The notes beneath the pieces are model-generated. The model worked only from the letters and a program-made list of their open reading frames with translations, was not told the DNA's origin and did not search any database. A stretch of DNA of 64,000 bases from Isoetes taiwanensis (lineage: Eukaryota; Streptophyta; Lycopodiopsida; Isoetales; Isoetaceae). The position numbers were made by a program, and so were the translations under genes. Positions 55,449-64,000 of this stretch are shown here, piece after piece (position 1 is the stretch's first letter; every line of letters begins with the position of its first letter). Location of the stretch: contig JAJEKV010000013.1 of NCBI GenBank assembly GCA_021234155.1, forward strand, positions 12,488,669 to 12,552,668. The letters run 5' to 3'.

Positions 55449-55810
55449 TTTGAAACATGAAATACGAGTTCGCCTATGGTTTTGGAATATGGAATATAAG
55501 GACTAGAGGTGCACCTGGGCTACCTCACTCATCGTATTTGTCAATCCTACGGCTCAGACCGTATGTTGGGGCCTCTGGGCGTCTCTCACTATGATTATGG
55601 TCATTTATGATTGGGGTGCCTATGATTTTGAAACATTAAATACGAGTTCACCTATAGTTCTGGAATATGGAATACATGGACTCGAACCTCTATATGCTTC
55701 ATCTAAGGTTTTAGAATATGAAATACGAGTTCACCTTTTTGGAATACAGGGACTCGAATCTCTATATGCTTCGCTTAAGGTTTTCGAATATGAAATATGG
55801 GTGCTCGTAC
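55449..55810. repeat. Degenerate tandem repeat, GAATATG(A/G)AATACGAG type
   Basis: The text 'TTTTGAAACAT.AAATACGAGTTC.CCTAT.GTT(T/C)TGGAATATGGAATA' and 'CTCGAA(C/T)CTCTATATGCTTC' recurs at least four times with variable spacing. Plus-strand open frames here are by-products. Confidence 0.6.
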
Positions 55811-56605
55811 CTCTACCAAAATAACTCAATGTTCTAATAAGAATGCTTTGACCAATATAACCAGTGGGCTAACGCGATTATTTTATATCTTAAATCTATA
55901 TTTTCTTTTATAATAACCTATTCAATTATTTTAGGGATATGGCTTCATTTCTATACCCATATCAAATCCTCATGGAACCCCATGTTATTGTGCTACATAT
56001 TCTAGCATCTTGACAGTGCCCTTATCTAGGGTTTTTCTCCCTCTAGATTTTTAGCGCTTCAAAGACAATTCTCACATATCTCAATAGCTTGCAGCTAGAT
56101 CTTTCCATAGCAACAAGAATCTTGCAAGTAGAGCATCCGGCAAAAAGATCTTTTAATTTCTTCAAGGTGGCTATAGGTCCATTTTTTGTATCAGATTTCA
56201 ATTTTAAATTTGATTATACCCTTACGAGCTACCCTATTAAACTTACCTTAGTTCAATTAATGCAATTTGTTTATGAATTCTAGAAGCAGTATTGGGGTGG
56301 TATTGCTTCTTTACTTGAATCAAATCCTCATTTGTATCTAGCTTGAGTGTATTCCATTATAGCAAGGAGAAATAGCAATAAAGAATAATCAACTAAGGAG
56401 GTCGTCTACAAAGTTTGCAATGCAAGTGGATGGTCCACCCTTCGTGGTGCTATATCAATATGTAGCATAATAACAGGGGGTTTTCTTTGTGTTTTTGTAC
56501 GCTTTTCACTAAGGTTTTCCTATGATTTCGTGATGTATTCAAATGGATGTACTAATGCGTACATCTAGAGTGCACCATTTCTGAGCCATTGATTTTAGCC
56601 CTTTT
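55811..56605. other. No gene recognised
   Basis: Anonymous sequence; a 64-codon plus-strand frame at 56089-56283 has no motif. Confidence 0.45.
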
Positions 56606-56610
56606 TTTTT

Positions 56611-56800
56611 CCAATGGTCAACAACCAATGGCTCACAACAAAAGCCCTTTTTTTTGTGCGTGTGGTGCATAATGGTCAACAACCAATGGCTCAAAACAAA
56701 AGTCCTCTTTTTTGTGTGTGTGGTGCATAATGGTCAACAACCAATGGCTCACAACAAAAGTCCTCTTTTTGTGTGTGTGGTGCATAATGGGCACATGAAG
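56611..56800. repeat. 58-bp tandem repeat, 3.2 copies
   Basis: Units starting AATGGTCAACAACCAATGGC begin at 56613, 56671 and 56729, and a partial one at 56786. Each ends in a T run and GTGTGTGTGGTGCAT. Confidence 0.85.
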
Positions 56801-57439
56801 GGCGCATGTAGTGCAGTTTCCCCGCCGGCAACACATTTCTTATCATAACTTTTGATCCAGAGCTCTGTTTGAGATGATTTTTATTGCGTTGGAAAGCTCT
56901 CTCCGAGATCTTTTTAATAGTGTATGATATGGATATGTTTGGTTAAGTTATCTATGCTAAAACAGCAATTTTCCGGCCGGGTTTGGTAGGCTTTTACATC
57001 CTACCAAATGATTATCTGAGTTGCGCTTATTGGATATTGTTTTATGGCTCATTCGAATGAAGCCTGCAAAAATTACCATGCATTTTTAGATTTTGAGGCT
57101 TCTAGATCCTTGTGCTAACAAGCGAAAAAGTTCCACTTTGGTTTCTCACCACAAGAATCCATGGAGGCCAAAGGTTCTTGTTAACTTCCGGTTGCAAAAT
57201 GTTTGTGTATGGGTGTTGCAAACTTTATGACTTTCAGAATAATGGGATCAATCTGCTCTATCTTTATGGTAACTTTTACTTATGTTCTATTTGTTTTATT
57301 GTGATGAAATTCAAAAGCTACAGGTGATGAAAGCCTCAAATGAATTCTAGTTTTTTTCTGGTTTGAATTCTAAAATGTTTGTCTCACCGGGGGGGAGGGG
57401 GGCTGTGACGTCCTTAAGGCCCCGAAGGGGCCAAAAAAA

Positions 57440-57600
57440 ATTTTTTGCAACACAAACCATTAACATCCAACATATAAAAATTAAACCCCCCACATAACAA
57501 CCAACACATAACAACCATTGACATTAACAACCAACACATAACTACCATTGACATTAATTAACACAACCATTGGGTCCAACACATTTAAATTAAAATCCCC
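57440..57600. repeat. Short tandem repeats (ACAACCA.. type)
   Basis: CCATTGACATTAA and CAACACATAACAACCA recur several times. Confidence 0.55.
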
Positions 57601-57799
57601 CTTAAACCCCCTTTGGTTTGGGTGCATATTCACACGGGGGGTGACGTAGGGCAGCGAGAGCCCTCATAATTGTATTTTGCACGTATGAAATCAACACCAT
57701 ATAGTATTCTGCTTGAAATCTTATAGTATTTTGCGAATCTTGTTATACAGTATAGCAAATTTTGTACTTGCATACCCCACAAACGAGGAACTTTACGTA

Positions 57800-58057
57800 C
57801 GGTGTAGATTAAGGAATAAGGGGTGAATATGCCTATCCAACAGCTAACATTTAGACATGCTTCTGCAGTATATGATGTTCCAGAGGAGGACTGGGCCAAT
57901 GACATCTCCGTGTCCTTTGCTCGGGCGCATGGCCATCCCAAGTGGTCCGTGCTAGACGGAGGGCCTTTCTTAGTGATAGAGTCAGTGATAGAGTCATCGA
58001 GAAGGGGGAATGAGAGAATTGTATTGGTTCAGGGAGCATCATAATGGTATTAGAGCC
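57800..58057 (+). repeat. Possible LTR end with primer-binding site
   Basis: A stretch ending GGGAGCATCA is followed by TAATGGTATTAGAGCCA, a one-mismatch variant of the Copia primer-binding site. No gag follows and the LTR start is not clear, so this may be a decayed LTR retrotransposon border. Confidence 0.35.
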
Positions 58058-58061
58058 ACGA

Positions 58062-58480
58062 TGGATTATGTGGCAGATTAATTGCTTTTGTTTTTCAACT
58101 AGCAGAAGTGCTTTATAATATTAATGTATGTGTTGATCTATGAGGGTTACTATTTTGGGAGAAATTTGCACCAAAATCTTATGTTATGTGCATGCCTATC
58201 TTCAGGGTAGTACACACCTTTTTTGGTTTTTGGGTAAATTTGAGCTGGAGTAATTTTTGGTGTAGACCTATTTTGGATGGTAGATGTCATAGATACAAGC
58301 CAAATTTGTGGGCATTCTTGCAGGGATGCTTTTGTATGTCTTGTGGATTTGTATTCTGGGGCAATAGCTGACTACATCCGTCAGATTCAGTTATGGTAAG
58401 GACAAGGTTGCTTGTGCTTCAATTTTTCTGCTTTCGAGCTGGTCGAAATTGCTTTGGCTTCATTATGTTGCTTGGGAACT
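58062..58480 (+). repeat. Direct repeat, copy a (partner near 63515-63880)
   Basis: Text such as GTTGATCTATGAGGGTTA, AAATTTGAGCTGGA.(T/C)AATTTTTGG and TTGGCTTCAT(T/C)ATGTTGCTT is shared with the second copy, about 5.4 kb away. TIR transposon copy 2 lies between them. Confidence 0.6.
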
Positions 58481-58639
58481 GACAGAAATTGCCTTTGGCT
58501 GGAGTGTGTTCCATCTCCATATCCCGCGGCTGAACAAGGTTGTACGAGTATGACAGATAAGTCGTATTTAATTGAAGTGGGACAAATCTCGAATTTTGGG
58601 ACTCGGACTGAAAATGGGACTCATACTAAAGAGAATTCA

Positions 58640-58965
58640 GACTGAATTGGAGGGAGAGGGGGCACATCTTGATAAGGAGAAGGGTAGGAGGAGAAGGAGG
58701 GAGGAGCCACAAGTTGAAGAGGGGAAGGGGCTAGGTTGGAAGAAGGGGGGGGTAGGGGCGGGGGGGGGGAGAGGAGAAAAAAAAGCAAAGGAGGACGGGG
58801 AGGGGATACGTTGGAAGAAGGGGGTGGGGGGAGGGAAGGGGCAGGGAGAGGGAGAGCAAAGAGGGAAGGGATAAGTTGGAAGAAGGGATGGGGGAGGGAG
58901 AGTAGAGAAGAGCAAAAGGGCGGAGAGGCAGGGGCAAAGGGGGGCAAGGGTCTCCCCCCTCCCTC
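58640..58965. repeat. Purine-rich low-complexity arm
   Basis: AGGGAGAGGGGG-type sequence, the counterpart of 21240-21560. Open frames here on both strands are compositional. Confidence 0.7.
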
Positions 58966-59139
58966 CAAAATAATAATAAATATATAAGTATTAATAAATA
59001 AATAGCTATATAATGCATTAATAAATATAAGTATAAACAATTTAAATTATTATTGTTATATTGAATATAATTATATTAAATATAATAATAACATGGATGG
59101 GTTTTTACTCGCCTCACGAGGCGAGAATGGGCTTAGTTC

Positions 59140-60470
59140 AGAAAGCCCATTAAGAGAGGGGCCCCATTCGTGGGTCCATACCAAAACAGAATAAGAAAAT
59201 AACTCACCAGACAGAGATACCAAAGCAATTAACTCACAGAAATTTTCTCAGCTGTGGCGAATCAAAGCGGCGGATCAAAGTGGCGAATCAAAGTGGCGGA
59301 TCACCTCATACATAATCAAAGCATGTTTTCTCAGCTGTGGTGGATCCATAATCACAGTACAGTATCCTGCATCTATGCCAAAGTCCTTAGTCTCAAATCC
59401 GGTGAACAATATTCTCCGATAGCGAACTGCCTGTGCCTTCTCTTAACAAATGTATGAGGATATTGCCAGGATTCAACATGGGATTCGAAAACCTTTGAAA
59501 AAGATAAGGCAGCCTCTCTTACCCGAGGAATCGTGGTGTTAAAAAGCGTAGGAGTGGCAGATGAATCGAAATAAGAGTTTCCAGGATTGTGCGTGGCGTT
59601 TGCAGCTTCAATCTCCTTCATTCTGTTCCTTCAATCTTCATTTTGTTGCACGTCACTTATGGCGGTATGGCGGACGATGGCGGCGGAAGTCTCTGCTTCA
59701 GGATCTTGTTCAAGAAGCTATGGCTAATTCCCTATTCACGCAAGAAGCTATCCATCCCATCTCGTGGCGTCATTTGTGGCCCCGAATATGTTGTCTCACG
59801 GCTCGAAATCTTTTATTAGAACCAACTACACGGCGGATCAGATCAATCTCTTATTAAAACCAAATTGCGGCTCTGCTTTCTTCAATAATCTTCTATTATT
59901 GCTTTCTTGTGCATCTTGATCCTTGCCACTGATCCAGGCATTAGGCGACAGCACTCCATATCCGGTGCAAGCTGGGATTTGGCCCTTTCTTAAGGATTTT
60001 CTTTATCTTTTTAGGATTCGGCCTGCTTTTTTTTTTTTTTCTGTCTTTGTCCTGCCCTATAAATCGGCCTGTCGTCCGAATCCTCAAGTTCCAGAAACAG
60101 GATGATAATCGGCCTTGGCAATTTCGCTGGGCAGCAACACATTCTGCCCTTTCTTTTCTTTAGGGCTAATTTATTTCTTTTCTTTAGGACCTTCTCAAGC
60201 AACTCGCAGGCTTCAGCCTCCAAGAAGCTTCGAATCGATAGTATTTGCTCATGGTGTCTCCAGTCTTGAAAAGAACGGAAATGAGGCGCCCATATATTTT
60301 GTTATTGGCTGATGGGTTTGGCGAATCCGGGCTTTGCACAGCATCAAAATAGCATGTGTTACTGCCGAAAATAGCTTCGAGAAGGAGTAAAGAGAGGATG
60401 TCATCGCCATAGCCATCGCCATAGCCGGAGCAGGGGATTAGAGCCATCGTGGGAAAGAGCAGGACCAAAA
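59140..60470 (-). other. Cargo region of TIR transposon copy 2
   Basis: The minus strand holds an open frame from an ATG near 60447 to 60184 (MALIPCSGYGDGYGDDILSLLLLEAIFG..) that I do not recognise. Its start sits just inside the shared backbone text GGTAC(G/A)TACC. It could be the first exon of another captured gene. No kinase text is present. Confidence 0.35.
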
Positions 60471-61158
60471 GGTATGTACCAAATTCAAATTTCGAAAATG
60501 AGGGGGAAAAAAAAGCGGGGTAGAGTAAAAAGAACAATAAATATGTACCAAATTCAAATTTCGAAAATGAGGGGGAAAAAAAGCGGGGTAGAGTAAAAAT
60601 AACAATAAAGATTTAAAAAAGAAATAGAGGATTTATTTGTTTGAAGCTTTACATTTTCCGCAAGTTCTAGTCATATTTGGCAAGTTTAATTTGGCAAGTT
60701 TTATGCATTCTTTCAAGCATTCTTTGTATGCTCGTTTAGAGTTTGTGATAGTCTATTTTTCATAGAAAATATATAGGGAGTGTATTTTTCATAGAAAATA
60801 CATAGGATATTGTGTTTATTGAAAAATACATAGTATATAGGATATTGTGCTTTGTATGGACCGTGTGCTAGTATGCTAATGCGTGTATTATGAAATTGTG
60901 GTAGTATAAAGTACTAATGTGTCTGCTTTTTAGGTGTGCTAGTATAAAAATGCTAATGTGTGCTAATACTAATGTGTGCTAGTATAAAAACCATTGTTAA
61001 ATACTAATGTGTGCTAAATACTAATGTGCTGTGAGAAAAACAATAAACTATGGTGTGATAGAATAATAAACTATGGTGGAAAATTAGATGGATAGATAGA
61101 TAAAATGATGCTCCGCAAAAATAATCTCTGGCCCTTGAAATTGCCTTTTTTTACTCTG

Positions 61159-61650
61159 AGCTGCCTTTCTCAACTCGCGAGTCGAGAAAGGCCCTCAAAC
61201 CTGCGTGCTTTGAGCTGCCTTTCTCGACTCGCGAGTCGAGAAAGGCCTTCTGACCCCTAAAACCTGCGTTTTTCACTTTGAGCTGCCTTTCTCGACTTCG
61301 CGAATTCGAAAGGCCTTTCCCGACCTAAAACTGCGTTTTCACTTTGGTGCCTTTCTCAACTTCGCGAAGTCGAGAAAGGCCTTCGACCTAAAACCTGCGT
61401 TTTCTGCAGCCGGGAAGGCCTTTCTCGACTTCATGAAGTCAAAAGGCCTTTGACCCTAAAACTGCGTTTTTTAAACTTTGGTACGCCTTTCTCGACTTCG
61501 CGAGTCGAAAAGGCCTTCAACCCCTAAAACCTGCGCTTTTAGCTTTGAGTCGCCTTTCGACTCGCGAGTCGAAAAGGCCTACTCGACACCTAAAACTTGC
61601 GCTTTTAAGCTTTGGTACGCCTTTCTCGACTCGGGCTCTCGGACCTATAT
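61159..61650. repeat. Reiterated palindromes, CCTTTCTCGACTCGCGAGTCGAG type, ~8 copies
   Basis: Units begin near 61161, 61215, 61283, 61348, 61427, 61486, 61551 and 61618. Each has CCTTTCTCGACT, a centre CGCG (or CATG), and the complement AGTCGAGAAAGG, followed by ACC(TA)AAAACCTGCGTTTT. Spacing is about 54-79 bases. The matching tract in copy 1 is at 18097-18530. Confidence 0.82.
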
Positions 61651-61679
61651 TTTTCAAAAATGGCCCTAAGAACGTGTTT

Positions 61680-62840
61680 TATTTTTATTTTTTTTGCCTG
61701 TAGCATCACTTGACTAACTTGATTTTGTCGTTTGCAGTCCTTATCTCGACCAGATAGTACATGCTTGGGAGCAATGAAAAGACCAGTTCATTGAAGAAAG
61801 ATGCCGAGAAGAGGGTGGTGACATCAGTTGGACACAGGGTAGCCCTTAAGGACGAAAGTTCGCCAAAAGGCTATTTTTTAAGGGTATCGAGAAATTTTGA
61901 CGCTATGGTTTAGTAGGACCCGTTATAGATGACAAAAATATAATTAGCCAACTTTTCTACGAACAAATCTCAGTCCACTTGAAAATTCGCCACATCCACT
62001 AAGCATCATAACTATGGATTCGCCTTATCCTCTACCCTCCTTCTCGAAGATTTCTTAAGGAATCGCTCAATATTCTAGGCTTTCTTCATAACCTAATCTA
62101 TTCTCCATATCCATCCAGGTATATATGATAATATTAAGAGTTATTTTTGTAGCTATTGTGTTTCAAATACTTTTAAGGATGCAGTGGAAAGCATTTTTTT
62201 ACTGACCTCCCTTTAAATAGATTTGTTTTAATTACAAGGATAAGCCACGTTCGCATCTGCAAAGGTTAAGTTGTGGTATTGCATCATGCAACTATAGTTA
62301 TAATGTGTTTGTGTCCTTGATTAAATATGGATGCCGGTGAATAAAATTTCACCACAAAAATTCCACTTGAAAAATAAAGACACTTAAATCTTTGCAAAGT
62401 ATTATTGGCCATGATTCGCCTAGATTTCTATAAAAAACAATCATGTCTAGAAAACATTCGCCAACATAACTAATCTTGCAACTCTATTATTCGCCCGACC
62501 TTCTAAATTATGCTTAGACAAATTTGGCCTTAAGGGCAACCCTGGTTGGACATACAAGCACGTGGCCTATGAAGGAACTCCTCATATAAATTTCTATCGT
62601 CTGTAAGTTGCTCCGTGACTTGGACAGAGCTCCACGCGCCGTTTGCACTAGGTGGTTCATGTGTGAAGAGGGTGTAATCATTGTGATAATATGACCACTA
62701 TGGTCGCTTCACCCACTGTAATATATATTGTAATGAGCCCATTTATAAATATAAGGTATCTCAAAACTAGTATTTTTTGGTGATTAAGTAAACAATTTGC
62801 TTAATTTTTGTTGGAATTTGTGATCTCTTGTCTACCCACC
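61680..62840. other. No gene recognised
   Basis: Backbone of TIR transposon copy 2 between the palindrome tract and its right arm; I see no coding motif. Confidence 0.45.
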
Positions 62841-63173
62841 TAAGAAAATAGAGCCAAAATGTCTTGGTAAAGGAATTCACAGTAACAGACAAAAATTCGA
62901 ATTAAGGACAGTTTTCGGGTCGGGGTGCTCCTTTTTCTGTAAAATAACAGAGTTCCGAAAAAAAGTGGGAATGGAATGAGTCCCACTTTAATTAAATACG
63001 ACTTAGATGCATCTGCTTTTGTTCCCCCCCTCCCTAGACATTTGCACTTAGAGGTAGATTTAACCCATTGACACAAGTATTTTCTAGCCAAAATTTGCTT
63101 TGGGTTGGTCCCTGGGCTTTGGAGCTGGCCAAAATCCTCTCTTGGTTCATCCTAGAGTTTGAAAGCTAGCTGA

Positions 63174-63443
63174 TTGCTCTTGTTGTGGATTTTTAGAGCT
63201 ATGCCAAAGCCTTTGTCGGGTATTCAAAGCATTTTGGTTTCTTGCTTGATTCTTTTGTATTTTTGTTTAGAAATGTCTGCAATGCAGATGGCATATGCAT
63301 CTAGTGAGTCAGAGAGTATTATTACTCCTGATTATCCTGATGGAGAAATGCCAGAGGCTTCGAAGATATCTAGGCCTCTGGTCCCTTCTCCTGGTTCTCT
63401 TGTCTATGATTCTTTATTGGCAGGAACACATCCTTTGAACTAG
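63174..63443 (+). other. Small unrecognised open frame
   Basis: An 89-codon frame with a hydrophobic start (SILVSCLILLYFCLEMS) and a polar second half (SSESESIITPDYPDGEMPEAS). It could be a signal-peptide-like start or a retroelement remnant. There is no supporting motif. Confidence 0.2.
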
Positions 63444-63514
63444 AAACAAATGCCAATGCATCCATCCCATGATATAAATATTAGGACAATTGAAGACGAT
63501 GAATTTTTTAAAAT

Positions 63515-63880
63515 TGATGGATTGTGTAACAGATTAAGTGCTTTTGTTTCCCAACCAGTGCTTGGTAATCAATGTGTTGATCTATGAGGGTTATTATTTT
63601 GGGCCAAACCTGCACTAAAACCTTATGGTACTTACATGTACGTCACAGTAGTACCCTCTAATATTTTATTTTTAGGGCAAATTTGAGCTGGAACAATTTT
63701 TGGCATGCACCTATTTTGCAGGCATGACATGTGTATTTTGTTGATTATATCATGGAGCAAGAGGTGACTACATCAGCCAAATTTTGTTTAAGTAAGGCCA
63801 GAATTGTTTGTGCTTCAATGTTTCTGTACTGGAGCTGGGATAAATTATATTTGGCTTCATCATGTTGCTTAAGAACTTGC
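63515..63880 (+). repeat. Direct repeat, copy b
   Basis: The partner of 58062-58480. The flanking text 'TTTGGAGCTGGCCAAAATCCTCT.TTGGTT.ATCCT' also occurs twice here, near 63119 and 63952. Confidence 0.6.
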
Positions 63881-64000
63881 CGAAATTACCTTTGGCTTCA
63901 TCTTACTTTTTTTGAGCTGATCAAAATTTGCTCTGGATTGATCCCTAGGCTTTGGAGCTCGCCAAAATCCTCTTTTGGTTTATCCTTGGGTTTGGCAGCT

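Larger units (their letters stand above)
58559..63004 (-). mobile_element. Non-autonomous TIR transposon, copy 2
   Basis: The left end AAGTCGTATTTAATTGAAGT and right end ..ACTTTAATTAAATACGACTT form TIRs with the same sequence as copy 1. AGAT flanks both sides (58555-58558, 63005-63008). Orientation is opposite: its left arm (GACTCGGACTGAAAATGGGAC, purine-rich tract, CGCCTCACGAGGCGAGAATGGGCTTA) matches the right arm of copy 1, and its right arm (62889-63004) matches 17551-17690. The middle (59140-60470) differs from the kinase cargo of copy 1. It encodes no transposase. Confidence 0.78.

Noticed and set aside
58621-59040. Proline-rich proteins in the purine/pyrimidine tracts here and at 21.2-21.65 kb
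   Set aside because: Open frames on both strands arise from low-complexity sequence and carry no motifs.
61159-61650. A CRISPR-like array of palindromic repeats with spacers
   Set aside because: The context is plant transposon DNA, the repeats vary in arms and spacing, spacers are similar to each other, and no cas genes occur. The same tract exists in the sister transposon.

Overview
The window is nuclear DNA from a land plant, most likely a fern or another seedless plant with a large repeat-rich genome. This is inferred from one intron-bearing plant host gene, plant-type LINEs and a Copia element, a DIRS-like tyrosine-recombinase retroelement (which I associate with algae and early-diverging plants rather than flowering plants), and captured plant receptor-kinase exons. 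Only one gene looks like an intact host gene: a CCG-binding-protein-1 homologue at 47683-48608 (minus, three exons). Nearly everything else is mobile DNA, and several insertions can be ordered because their target-site duplications are still readable.

Layout. 1-3500: retroelement tails and a decayed LINE reverse transcriptase. 3909-17130: a DIRS-like retroelement on the minus strand with gag, RT, RNase H and tyrosine recombinase remnants and split direct repeats (A1 / B1-A2-B2). It is interrupted at 9852-14301 by an L1-type LINE flanked by a 15-bp target duplication. 17551-21672 and 58559-63004: two copies, in opposite orientation, of one TIR transposon family with 4-bp target duplications. 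They share a backbone with reiterated CGACTCGCGAGTCG palindromes but differ in their middles; the first holds protein-kinase exons.

22.7-46.1 kb is a three-level nest. A minus-strand LINE (endonuclease half at 43.4-46.1 kb, RT half at 22.7-25.4 kb) was split by a Copia element (25389-43431, 5-bp duplication AAACC). The 3' LTR of that Copia was in turn split by a 12.7-kb TIR transposon (30138-42839, 4-bp duplication ACAT).

The 12.7-kb transposon is the most unusual object. On the plus strand it has a decayed DDE-type transposase with readable D, D and E motifs. Divergent to it, on the minus strand, it has a broken but readable multi-domain gene. In order this reads: a basic linker, an undetermined domain, a ParB/sulfiredoxin-like DGQH domain, a beta-class (permuted) DNA-methyltransferase-like domain whose two signature motifs are altered, an acidic tail, and an FCP1/NIF-type HAD phosphatase-like domain. 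GCGC-centred palindromes (AAATCGCGCC..GGCGCGATTT and variants) recur in the gaps between its coding stretches, and one group is built into a large foldback at about 33.9-34.27 kb. This looks like an undescribed plant transposon type carrying DNA-modification and phosphatase modules, though this copy is inactivated.

The right-hand part (48.7-58.5 kb) is gene-poor: a 271-bp MITE-like element, tRNA-like SINE pieces, a TCTA microsatellite, a decayed LINE end and several short tandem repeats.
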